A DNA stretch of 64,000 nucleotides, from positions 96,088,609-96,152,608 of the forward strand of contig NC_133653.1 of assembly GCF_009905375.1 (NCBI RefSeq), in the 5' to 3' direction. Source of the DNA: Apium graveolens (taxonomy: Eukaryota; Streptophyta; Magnoliopsida; Apiales; Apiaceae). Below, in pieces: positions 23,701 to 34,399 of the stretch. The first letter of the stretch is position 1. Each line of letters begins with the position of its first letter. Both the position numbers and the translations under genes were made by a program. The notes beneath the pieces are model-generated. The model ran no database searches and was not told where the DNA came from. It worked only from the letters and a program-made list of their open reading frames with translations.

Positions 23701-24956
23701 TGATTGTAAGCCTAGTTGAGATTCCTACCTTTATGGTTTATTGATTCGAACTCTTTTACAATACTTTCTTCCTTGATTGTTAAACCATTGATATTCATCT
23801 TTGATAACCTCTAGTGAGAAGATTGTTCTTCTATCAATAAGAATCTCGTAATCTTAATCCTTTGATTTTTTATCATAACCCTATTATTTGAAATCCTTCG
23901 GAATTGGAATGATTGATACCCTTACTTATAATCATTAGAATTTCCCTCTGTTAAACTATTGTTACTCAACCCTGATTATTCCTTTAAATCAGTAAATTGT
24001 TCCTTTGTATTGAACCCTAAATTGATTTCCTCACCTTGATAGTTCAATTCGTCTGGAAATAAACCTTAGCGTAGTACAACTGTTGTTGAGTTTGGCATAG
24101 AATTCCTTAAAGAAGTACTCAATCCTTTCATGCCTAAAGAGCTTTTGAAATATTAATATTTCTGGCATTAAATTTTTATCAAACTGTAAAGTTTTTAAAA
24201 GCCAAATTGTCAAAGGGACAATAAATGTTTTCTTGAGAATAGTGAAGATGTTACTGTTTAAGAAATTTATTATCAATCGGCATCAGTTTTTAAAATGATT
24301 AAAAAGTTGGATTTTCAGTCCCAAAGGGGGACAAATGTTTTCTTTAGATAGTGGATCTGGACTGAGACGCGAGTCCTTTCCACACTTAAATTGTAGGCTT
24401 AAAAGTTGCCTAGGGATCCCATTAATGTTTTAGAACCCAGCAAGGTTCGGGATTACGTCGCGGCTGATCACCGGCTGTAATCCGTAGCGTCATAAAATGG
24501 TTTTTGGATTAAGAAATGATTTTGGAAATGTTTTGTTACAAACAAATGATGCCATCACCCAAAAGTTCATCTCTTATTGCTATTAGCTCTATCTTCACAT
24601 TGTCATTCTTTCATATGTATCTTGGTTCATATTTTGTATCGTATTGTTTAGCACTTGCTGTGCATTTGGCTCACTACTTTCTTTCACCCTGATATTACAG
24701 CTAGCAGCTATGGTTAGATTCAAGCAGACCGCTCGTAAGTCCACTGGAGATGTTGAGGCTTATTTGAGAGCTCAGGTAGGTAGCTGAAAGTCTATTGTGA
24801 GGACCGGTAGTTATGAAGTTGTATTATTTTGTAGGGTTGGACTGTTCTTCAAACACTAAACCTAGCGATCACGGATATTGTCTGTAAACAACCTTTTATA
24901 ACATTGTTTTATTATTAAGTCATTTATATTGTTAAGTGTAATTTGGGGATGTGATA
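20711..24956 (+). repeat. 3' LTR of B
   Basis: The 4246-base LTR begins TGTTACGACTGG and ends GATGTGATA, a change from the ACA end of the 5' LTR. It keeps about 395 bases (roughly 23616-24009) that are missing from the 5' LTR; both sides of that block carry TTCCTTT followed by a form of AACCCT. Confidence 0.93.
24450..24483 (+). repeat. Conserved LTR hairpin, B 3' LTR
   Basis: GGATTAC and GTAATCC stems with a 20-base loop, the same as at 15121-15154. Confidence 0.6.
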
Positions 24957-24961
24957 CACCC
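24957..24961. repeat. Target-site duplication of B, right copy (CACCC)
   Basis: Matches 11772-11776 exactly. Confidence 0.92.
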
Positions 24962-25731
24962 CCAGACTGATGGACAAAGTGAAAGGACTATTCAGACTCT
25001 AGAAGATATGCTACGAGTATCTGCCATTGATTTCAAAGGGAATTGGGATGACCACTTATCCCTGATCGAATTTTCTTACAACAATAGCTATCACACTAGC
25101 ATAGGAATGCCCCCGTATGAAGCTCTTTACGAAAGAAGATGTCGCTCTCCCCTTGTGTTGGGATGAAGTTGGAGAACACAAGATATTAGGACCAGAGTTA
25201 GTCCAGCAGACCAGAGAAATTGTAGGACTCATCAGGAGAAGACTAGTAGCAGCCCAGGACAGACAAAAGAAGTACGCCGACCAGACCAGGAAAGATAGGG
25301 AATATGAAGTAGGAGATTCTGTGCTATTGAAGGTATCTCCGTGGAAAGGAGTGATGAGATTTGGAAAGAAAGGGAAGTTGAGTCCCAGATTCATAGGACC
25401 CTTTGAAATTTTAAGGAGAATAGGACCTCTAGCTTACGAGCTCGCCTTGCCTCCTAATTTGCAACAAGTACACAACGTGTTCCACGTGTCCATGTCAAGG
25501 AAGTACCATGCAGATGCACGACATGTAATAGAATACGAGCATGTAGATTTATAATAAGACCTGACCTACATCGAGCAATCAGTAAGGATAATGGACCAGA
25601 AAGAACAAGTGCTGAGGAACAAGACTGTGAAGCTGGTTAGGATCTTATGGAGAAATTAAAATGTCGAAGAGTCAACTTGGGAACTTGAAGATACAATGAG
25701 GAATATATATCCCCACTTATTTTCCAATTGA
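24962..25731 (+). pseudogene. Integrase C-part and chromodomain-like tail of H
   Basis: This continues the H integrase after [10 protein letters not shown] holds the third catalytic residue (Glu). A frameshift near 25155 separates two open pieces; the second has the [15 protein letters not shown] and RFIGPFEIL stretch typical of the GPY/F module. Two adjacent stops near 25552 interrupt the tail, then a TAA near 25657. The last part ([10 protein letters not shown]) resembles the chromodomain-like C-terminus of Tekay elements, which in this family is thought to guide integration into heterochromatin. The stop is at 25729-25731. Confidence 0.88.
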
Positions 25732-25747
25732 TTCTGGGACGGAATCC

Positions 25748-25764
25748 TTGTTAGAGGGGAAGAC
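25748..25764 (+). other. Polypurine tract of H
   Basis: The purine stretch AGAGGGGAAGA just before the 3' LTR start TGTAATAACTCG. Confidence 0.7.
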
Positions 25765-26230
25765 TGTAATAACTCGAATTTTTGAGACCTTGTAAAACTT
25801 TTAATGAATAGTAACTCTGACGGATGGGAAAAACTTTTGAGCCCACTATGTAATGCATGAGAAAATGAGTTTTGGAGTTGATATTATGATTATACGTACT
25901 AAATGAGTGTATGTAAACACTATTAGTTTTTGAAGAAAACGAACTTTGAAAAACGACCATATTTACGACTCATTGAGGATTACGGGAATCATAATATAAT
26001 TAGAGATTAAAATCCTACGGATTTATATTCAAGTAGGATAAATAAAAATATAAGGAATAAATACGAAAGGAATTACATCTCGAACCATTTACGAGTGATT
26101 ATTACAAAGAACGTTTAAGTAACCGAGCGAACGCGTAAACGATTAAATAAACGTAACGCACTAACTAAACCATGGTAAGTAAGTAACCATGGTTACTTCA
26201 TCAAATAGTGAGCTAACTATAGGATGATCA

Positions 26231-26291
26231 AGCTTGCTAGCAAAATAGTATGCTAAGCAAGCTAAACCTTGTAGCTAGCTTGTAAGCTAGC
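26231..26291. repeat. Palindrome cluster in the H LTR
   Basis: Two inverted repeats lie side by side: AGCTTGCT (26231-26238) with AGCAAGCT (26256-26263), and GCTAGCTT (26274-26281) with AAGCTAGC (26284-26291). They lie about 150 bases upstream of the TATA box, a place suited to an LTR enhancer, but no binding protein can be named. Confidence 0.6.
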
Positions 26292-26436
26292 AAGCTGCAA
26301 AGATTTGTCCCTAAGATTTGCAACCAAGAATCAACCTAGAATGCTATAATAGGAGAATAAAATAAATTTCAAAAATATCACCTCGTCTTCCTAGAATCAA
26401 CCTAGCAAAGCATCCAAGAGAAGCAACCTAGAGTAG

Positions 26437-26444
26437 TATAAATA
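26437..26444 (+). promoter_or_regulatory. TATA box in the H 3' LTR
   Basis: TATAAATA followed by a run of C (CCCCCCATCCC). It is a good plant promoter match in the middle of the LTR. Confidence 0.55.
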
Positions 26445-27832
26445 CCCCCCATCCCAATTGCTTCAATTCGGAAATTTGAAGAAAAAAGGGGAATTCAATT
26501 TCAAATCTCCAAGTTCTAGCTCTTATAAAATCATCCAATTAATACTTAAGTCTCCTAGAAATTAAACTAAGGTAAGAAAATTCTTTCATCTCTTTTTATC
26601 AAGGTTTGATGGGTGGAATAAATTCAAGAAACTCACTAGTGAATAGTATAAATAGTAACCTCTCTTTGGTTTCTTGATTTTAATGGTGGTTTTAGGTTCT
26701 AAAAATCATACCAAGCACTTCCAAGCCTCCACCATCCTGAAGAACACATCTCAAGCTTTCAAGAAAGGTAAAAATCTTTGGCCCAACCTAATTTAAGATT
26801 CATTTTAAGATCCATTTAGTATGTGGTAGTAAACTTAGTATAATGAGTGTTATGGGTGAAATCTTGATGATTAAGTAAAATAGATTTAAGGTTGTTGTTG
26901 TTGCCTCAAGAACATGATATTCTTGAGAGGTGTTTGTGTGTTGATGATGATATGATGATTGTTGGTGGTTGTGTTAAGAGTTAGGGCGTAAACGAAACCC
27001 CGATCGTAAACGTAACTCCGTTGAACCAACAAATCGTAACTTTAAGTTTCTGCAGAAAGTCCCAAAGTTGTAAACTGTAGTTTCTTGAAAAATAACCTTT
27101 CTTTAGGATAGACAATGTTATAAGGATCTTTTAGGCGCTTGAATCGCTTGATTTCGATTTACGGATCAAAAGTAATGGTCCTTTTACTAAAAGTGATTTA
27201 CGCGACAAAAACTGCTTTGAATCACGAATTTTGAAAATATAAAGGATAGACTTAAAAGTGTTCATAAATCGTGAAATTTTTACAGAGAGTAACATACTGA
27301 GTTTTCTAACGGCCATAAAAATTTCAAGTAAAAATAATGATTTCTCAATTTATAAAAATATCGGAGCCGAGACCGCGCGAGTAGAAACCGTGAGAATCCA
27401 TAAGCGGAGCCGACGGCGATAATAAAAATGAACCTAAGATACTTAGAAAAATGAAGTGACCATAATATGAATATGACTTAAAGGAATAATAAGGGTAGTA
27501 TAAGTTGAGAGGGTGCATAATAAGTAGCACATGAGTGCGAGTCGCCATAAATTAGAACGGGACTAACGAAATGAATTGTGTTATGGTTATAGATTTCCGA
27601 GCGGAACCTAGAGCATCCTCCACCTCGAGATACCCAGGCAAGTTTACGAACCCAACTCCATTTTACTGTTTTGTTGTGAAAGGATTTTTTTACTATCATT
27701 GCATAAATACCATGTTTACCATGATACGTAGTTGTTGAAGTTTCGCATAATGTAGTGATGTTGTACGATAAGTATATATCGTGAAATGTTATTTCGTTTT
27801 AAGCGTGACGTATTATATAAGACCGAGAGTCG

Positions 27833-27837
27833 GTCGG
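27833..27837. repeat. Target-site duplication of C, left copy (GTCGG)
   Basis: GTCGG directly precedes the TGTTAGATAT start of C and is repeated at 53174-53178. In the H 5' LTR the same site is uninterrupted near 5152. Confidence 0.93.
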
Positions 27838-28193
27838 TGTTAGATATATTTGATAATGTCATGGCTAATGTGATTTATGTTTAGTTTTCAGATCTTACTT
27901 AAACAGGAGAAATCAGTACTTACTGGAAGTCAGGACTTAAGGATATCAGTACTTATATTATCAGGAGATAATCATCAGAAGATGGATATCAGAACTTAAG
28001 TACTGAAGGACGTTCAAATAAGGAAAGTAGCTGATTGAAGGATTGAAGATCGAGACAAACATAAGAAGAGATATGCATGAAGAAGGAATTCTATGAAGAA
28101 TAGAATACTTGGAAGAAAAGATATCTGATTGATATATTTTAGAAAGCAGAATTATATTCCATATCAATTAGCGATTAACTTGTAACTGTATAG

Positions 28194-28200
28194 TATATAA
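28194..28200 (+). promoter_or_regulatory. TATA box in the C 5' LTR
   Basis: TATATAA about 140 bases before the AATAAA signal. The same box is at 52936-52942 in the 3' LTR. Confidence 0.55.
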
Positions 28201-28334
28201 ACACAAACATAGGGTTTACACTATAAGTGTTATCACAATCGAGAAGATTAATTATTGTAACCCTAGTAGCTCTCGTGATATTTGTTCATCACTGAGAGAG
28301 AACAGTTCCATACTGTAACAGAGTTTATTGTTTC

Positions 28335-28340
28335 AATAAA
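28335..28340 (+). terminator. Polyadenylation-type signal in the C 5' LTR
   Basis: AATAAA, repeated at 53077-53082 in the 3' LTR, where it would end the transcript. Confidence 0.45.
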
Positions 28341-28433
28341 GTTTGTTTTCTGTTACTTGAGTTATTAAAGTTCGATTTGATTGTACTATACACTGTATTC
28401 ACCCCCTCTACAGTGTGTGTGTGACCTAACAAG

Positions 28434-28445
28434 TGGTATCAGAGC
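28434..28445 (+). other. Primer binding site of C
   Basis: TGGTATCAGAGC two bases after the 5' LTR; an exact initiator tRNA-Met match. Confidence 0.9.
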
Positions 28446-28487
28446 CTATCTGTTCACGCACAAATAGTTTAAGATCCAAACACAATC

Positions 28488-30352
28488 ATGTCTGAAACAG
28501 AAACTCCAACTAAGCCCACCAAAACTGAAGAACCTCCAAAGACACAAATTCAAAACCGATATGAGACTATTAGAGTTCCCATATTGAGACCAACTGAATA
28601 TGCCATACGGAAGGTGAGGATGACCATGTTTCTGGAAGCTACAGATCCAGAATATCTTGATAGAATCAAGGAAGGGCCTCACAAACCAACCAAACTCGTA
28701 GTTGCAGTTGCAGGTGAAGCAGCAAAGTCTGTACCAAAGGAGAAGAGTGATTACACTGGTGAAGATATCGCATCAATTGCTAAGGATGCAAAGGTACGAC
28801 ACTTACTGCATAGTGTTATTGATAATGTAATGTCGAACAGGGTAATAAACTACAAGACTGCAAAGGAGATATGGGATGCTTTGGAAACAAGATGTCAGGG
28901 AACGGATACGATCAAGAAAAACAGGAAGACAATACTCACTCAAGAGTATGAACACTTTGACTCAAAGGCTAATGAGTCATTGACTGATTTATATGATAGA
29001 TTTGTCAAACTCTTGAATATTTGTCACTGGTTAATAAGGAGTATGATCTTGAAGATTCAAACCTTAAATTCCTGTTAGCTCTTCCTGAATGCTAGGATTT
29101 GAAGGCAACAACAATAAGAGACAACTATAATCTTAATGAAACAACTCTTGATGAAATCTATGAAATGCTCAAGACTCATGAACTTGAGATGGAACAAAGA
29201 AGCAAGAGGAAAGGAGAAAAGTCAAGGACAGTTGCTCTTAAGGATGCAGAAGAATCCCCCAAGGCAGCTACCTCAAGGAAAGACAAGGGTAAAGCTCTCT
29301 TCACAAAGTCTGATACTGAGTCATCAAGTTCTGAAAGTGATGATTACTCAGAATCTGAAGGCTTGCCTGGGACGGATGCTGATGAAGAGATGATGAAGCT
29401 GTGTGCTCTTATGGTGAAAGGGATCACAAAGATTGCATACAGGAAGTTCAGGAAGGGAAAGAAGTTTTCCAGGAAAGGCACAAGTTCTGATAAGAAGAAT
29501 TTCAGAAAATCTGAAGAAAGAGGAGGAAAGTCTGACAAAGGAGATTATACAAATGTCAAATGCTACGACTGTGGTGAGAAAGGCCACATATCTCCTGATT
29601 GTAAGAAAGTGAAGAGTGACAAAGGCAAGGCTCTTGTCACAAAGAAGAAAAGCTGGACAGACACCTCAGATTCTGAAAGTGAGGAGAATTATGCCTTGAT
29701 GGCAAATGCTGATAAGGCAAGTGCTGAAAGCAGTTCTGAAGCTGCTGAATTAAAGGTACCTCAAACTACTTATGCTTTTCAAACTGATGATATTAATGAA
29801 TTGAGAAGATATCTTAAAATCATGTTCATTAGTTATAGAGATCAAACTTTAACATGTGAAAGATTAACTTCTGAAATCTTGCTTGCAAAAAGAGGAATGA
29901 TTATTTAGAAAAAGAGTTAGTCATATTCCATCAAACTCAGAAAGATAGAGATGATGCTTTCTATGTTAGGGATAAAGTGCTTAAAATGAAAGAATCTCTA
30001 AAAGCTGATTTAGAAAAAGAAAGAGAGATTATCAGGACTTGGACTAACTCTGGCAGAACAACTCAGAATTTGTTAAGTAGTGAAAACTGGAAAGAGGGCT
30101 TAGGTTATGGAGAGGATAAGAATCATAAAGGAACTGTAGATGTTAAGCCTATAGCTGTTAAACAAAAATCTAAGCTAAAGCCTGTTAAGTTTGTAGCTGT
30201 AAAGTCTGATAATGAGAAATCAGAAGTTAAAAAGGAATTAACTTCTGACAAACTAAAACAGGAAAAGACAACTGAAGTAAACGTAGGCTTAATGACTAAG
30301 AAGCAGCTTAAGCATAAGCTGAAAGATGTTAAGAATGCAAACAAGGTAAAAT
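28488..30352 (+). pseudogene. gag of C, part before D
   Basis: ATG 28488 begins MSETETPTKPTK. The gag core runs open to 29078, with KEIWDALETRCQGTD near 28863. Frame changes occur near 29030-29099 and again near 29908-29977, so three frames are used. The middle piece is Lys- and Ser-rich with SSSSESDDYSESEG near 29323, then a CCHC knuckle CYDCGEKGHISPDC near 29560. The last piece is Lys-rich (MTKKQLKHKLKDVKNANKVK) and is cut at 30352 by the insertion of D. Gag resumes at 43835. The protein would form the particle that packages the element RNA. Confidence 0.88.
30348..30352. repeat. Target-site duplication of D, left copy (AAAAT)
   Basis: AAAAT flanks D and is repeated at 43830-43834. The Lys-rich gag text of C continues across D. 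Confidence 0.92.
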
Positions 30353-33300
30353 TGTCACACCCCCAACTTAAACAGCAAAATAAATATAGCTATTACATCA
30401 TTTTAATGAAGAATACACAACCAAATCCAAGATCTTACAGTTTAGGGTTTGGAACAGCCCAACACTACCAACTATTACATCTGAATACAAATACCGAGTC
30501 CTCACACAACTATTATTACTTATTCTACCTGTGCTCGAACATAAGCATCAGCATCACAGGTCTTACGGGCAGTCTGCTTGAATCTAACCATAGCTGCTAG
30601 CTGTAATATCAGGGTAAAGCAAGAAGTGAGCCGAATGCTCAACAAGTGCTAACAGCACAACATAAAACATAAATCAAGTTATACTTTTAAGAATGCCAAT
30701 GGAAAGACATAACTAATGATAACGAGAGATAAAACTATGTGAGATGGCATCATTTTGCTTGTATCAAAACAATTTTAAAAAAAATCATGTCTTAATCAAA
30801 ATCATTTTATGACGCTACGGATTACAGCCGGTGATCAGCCGCGAAGTAATCCCGAACCTCGCTGGGTTCTAAAACATTAACGGGAATCCCTAGGCAACTT
30901 TTAAGCCTAATATAAGTGTGGAAAGGACTCGCGTCTCAGTCCAGATCCACTATTCATGAAAACATTTATCCCCCTTTGGGACTGAAAACCCATATTTTAT
31001 TTATTTCAAAAGCTGATGCTGAATTGTAACAAAATCTCTTTTAACAGTACACATTTTTATTAAGGGAATATAGATCAACTCGAAACACGGGAAATATGGT
31101 ACTAAATCTCAGGGCCATGGTTCACAAAACTTTACTCTATTAGGGTAACCAAAAGGTTTTCATATGTCAAAACTTGGACATGAAAATATGGTGAGACTAA
31201 TGGATAATATGAAGGGGTAATGCCAAACTGGGCTTAAAGAAATGGTTTCTCGTCAAGGTACAGGTGTTGGATCATTAAGAAGATAAGCTTCACGAATACT
31301 ATGGGTGTTAAGGTAATGATCTCTAGCTCAGGATGAATGTATATATCAGAATTGTCAAGCTTTAGGATAAGAAAGAGGGTATCAATCAATGAGGAATCAA
31401 GTTGGTAAGTTTCTGTCTATCAAAGTTCAAGGTAAGGTTCTATAGGGGTTCAAATATCAGGATGAGATATCAATACTTAGGAATCATCATCATGTTAATC
31501 AAAAGGATCAATCAAGTAATATAACAACTCTTTATTTTATCATGGCATTTAACTATCATGAAGAGACTTTTGAACTACTTGCAATACATACTTGAGGGTT
31601 CATGGCATCTCTATGTAATTCAAAGATAAGCGAGAGATACGCTTGATTTAAACATATCAAAATGACTCAGGATAATTGCATCGATAAATATGAACTGTTT
31701 ATAGTAAATATGAAGGTCAAGTTGAATCACTTGCCTTGAGATAGGCTGGTCTGGTCTGACTGGTAGGAGCAACTGGAGCTTCACTCGACTTTTATGGCAA
31801 GTTTTCCCTCGTCTCGAGATCCTACATAAATAATAATAATCCTTATTATAATATATTCTTACCATCTTAACCTATTTACAACCCGAAATTAAAAACGGAT
31901 GGCACTTAGGCCTATATGCACTTAATTTATATTCTCCTTTAAATTATAATTGCACACACATAGCCACATATTCACATATCATATATTAACACCAAATAAC
32001 ACCATATATACCATAATGCAACACTAAGCTTGGATGATCTCGACTCACAACTTTAAGTCACTTGGTCGCTAAACTAGACAAGGTCTTCTAATTTTGGCTT
32101 CCTAACTCGATGTGCCTTTCCTAAATTATCCAAAACCTATTGACCCTCACTTGTGCCTTTTGCTCTACTGACCTTATACTATCTTACAACTATGGTGGTC
32201 AACCTAATACGCACTTTTAAGTGTTCTAAAACTATGTGATAAGTGATAGTGCTCACTGGTGCAAATTTCAGAATGACAACTATGGTTTCTTGAGTACATT
32301 AGACACTCTTAAACTACAAGTTTTCCTTCAAAACTTCTACACAAGACTCTCCTGACCTAAGGGCATCTCACAAGATTGATGTGGCTCAAGGGCCTGGTTT
32401 GGGCCTTCTTGGGCCTAAGCTAAAAGTCCAAGGTTCCCCTATTTTTCTGTGCAGAAAATGCCCTGACTTGAATTAACTTGTGACACATGGTTCTAGCTCA
32501 TATCCTATGAACTATGGTTGGAAAAACTTCTCTGACATACCCTATAACTAAGCCTCAATTGGGCCTAATGAGGGCCTACCCATGACATGGTCAAATCTCC
32601 CTATTTCGAAGTTGCAACAAAATTGTCCCCTGCTGGACAGATTTTGTGATTCTACTTGTGCACCTAACCAAATGACATGCAAACCTCCAACCAACTCCTA
32701 AAACCTTTTATATACTCCCAATACTAACTTCTGGTAGCTTGGGCCTCAAAGTTCACACAAATTACATGGTCAAAACTCACTCTAAACCTCAGGGTGCTAT
32801 ACTGATTTTTCTGCAGAAACTATAACTCTCATTTTCCAAGATTTTGACTTGACAAACTCAACTAACAACAACTAAATACTTAAACCAAGACTTATACATG
32901 GAATTCTACTGAACTAACTCCCTTATTCTCAAAATAACCTTGGTGAGATCATCCTTACCTAAGGTACAATTATGGCAAAACAAAAGAGACTACACTTCAC
33001 AAATCACAAATCTTCATGCTTTTGAAACAACAAGATATATATTTTTTTATAAAAGATAACCACGAATTATTACCATGCAACAAGAAGCATAAATCAATAT
33101 TAACACATTATTCCTACTGAAATTAAGGCTCACTAACAAAATCTTTCCAAATGATCAAAATCTTACAACATTCTAAGAGAAATCCACATGCATGCATGCC
33201 TTCGGGTTTTTCAAACCAAAACAACACATTTTCTACATATTTTCTATCATAAAATTGACATGCAAGCCTAGCATAAGATATACCTAGATGATCACTTAGC

Positions 33301-34365
33301 ATGCAAAGAGTTTTATCAAGACTTCACTAAGATTTTCATGTTATCATCACAAAAACACACAAAGTGGAACATGACAACCAAAACACCATCCATTCGGCTC
33401 CTATCAAGTCATGGCCGAATGGATTAGGGTGAAAACAACAATTGCATGAGTGTAGCATACTCATGTCTAGCCATTCTCAACCCTTTGCTACTATAACTCA
33501 TGGTGAAAGCCTTGAATTCACAAGAATCAAGGATATTCACTTGGAGTTTTAACAAAACACCACCATGCAAGGTCAACACATAAGTTTTTCTACTATAAAC
33601 TCTTAAGATATACAAGAACAACATGTAGGGAGTAGGATTACTTGATAATAGGATGATTGTTTGAGTGAGAAATGAAGAAAGAAGGGGATGGGGGCTCGGT
33701 TTTTGGGAATTGCCGAGAGGGGAGGGGGAAAAACCGAGAGGAGGGGGAGGAAAGGAGGAGTGTGGAAATGGTGGGGTGAATGTGGAGTAATAATCATGTT
33801 AGTTTGGTTTTTATTTGGCCAAAAGTGAGTGGATTTGAGATTTTACAAGAGTAACCTTCCAATATAGTTAGGTAGATTTGCATGCAAGGGTAAAGGGGTA
33901 ATTTGGTTAGTAGAATGAAAGTGAGTGGGGTTGGAAATGTCTTCCTTGCCCCTTAGTTGAATTGGAAGAGTATTTGCATGCAAGGGTAGCCATGTAATTT
34001 GCTAATTATAACAAATAAAATTTATAAAGATTTATTTTTATAAAATAAAATACAAGTTCAAAAATTATAGAATTTATATCACAAAATAGCTTGGATTTTT
34101 AGAAACTTTATAAAATCATTTTCAAAATTTGTGAACTAAATACCTTTTAAAAGAAAATTTTTCCAAAGCTTAGAATATTCCTTATAAATCAAAAATAAAG
34201 AAATTAAATAAACTCTTGCTTTGAAAAATCATATACTACACAAAGCAAATTTATAATGCAGAAACTTTCACTCACACTAGCGTACAATCATTGAATATAT
34301 TTTCCTTTGACTTTAATATTATACCCAATCCACAAATAATATTACATAAAATGCCGGTCGTAACA
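30353..34365 (-). repeat. 3' LTR of D (left in window)
   Basis: On the minus strand it begins TGTTACGACCGG and ends GGGTGTGACA; 4013 bases. Short frames at 33424-33797 recur in the other LTR and look like by-products. A C- and T-rich stretch (minus strand) lies near 33680-33780. Confidence 0.95.
30819..30852 (-). repeat. Conserved LTR hairpin, D 3' LTR
   Basis: GGATTAC and GTAATCC stems with a 20-base loop, reverse complement of the structure in B. Confidence 0.6.
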
Positions 34366-34382
34366 TCCTCTCCCCCTTAAGG
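34366..34382 (-). other. Polypurine tract of D
   Basis: On the minus strand AAGGGGGAGAGGA directly precedes the 3' LTR. It primes plus-strand synthesis. Confidence 0.85.
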
Positions 34383-34399
34383 GATTCTGTCCCCAGAAT

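Larger units (their letters stand above)
11777..24956 (+). mobile_element. Gypsy element B (Tekay-like), decayed interior, young LTRs
   Basis: B is a complete-length insertion of 13.2 kb with LTRs at 11777-15627 and 20711-24956, a primer site, a leader ORF, gag, pol and a polypurine tract. The target duplication is CACCC. LTR divergence by eye is only about 2%, yet gag and pol carry many stops and frameshifts, protease is deleted, and catalytic residues are changed in RT and integrase. It resembles D in sequence and gene order but belongs to a different subfamily. Confidence 0.93.
25765..27837 (+). repeat. 3' LTR of H, first part
   Basis: Starts TGTAATAACTCG after the polypurine tract and runs to the insertion point of C. 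Positions 26843-27837 align with the 5' LTR at 4164-5160. The first 1078 bases have no partner in this window, because their partner lies left of element A. The part near 26230-26300 is rich in GCTAGC and AAGC palindromes, and a TATA box lies at 26437. The last five bases GTCGG are the left target copy of C. Confidence 0.9.
27838..28431 (+). repeat. 5' LTR of C
   Basis: Begins TGTTAGATAT and ends GACCTAACA. It contains a TATA-like box at 28194 and AATAAA at 28335-28340. Short TCAGTACTTA and TATCAGAACTTAAG motifs recur. Confidence 0.95.

Noticed and set aside
24951..25166. Apparent gene starting at the right edge of B
   Set aside because: It is the continuation of H integrase across the insertion; the apparent start is the LTR end of B.
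28434..28445. TGGTATCAGAGC as part of a tRNA gene
   Set aside because: It is the primer site next to an LTR end; no cloverleaf arms surround it. The same holds at 15633, 39811 and 57219.
33424..33797. Two ORFs in the D LTR, repeated at 42888-43261
   Set aside because: Same reason; the Pro- and His-rich one is the translation of a pyrimidine-rich stretch.
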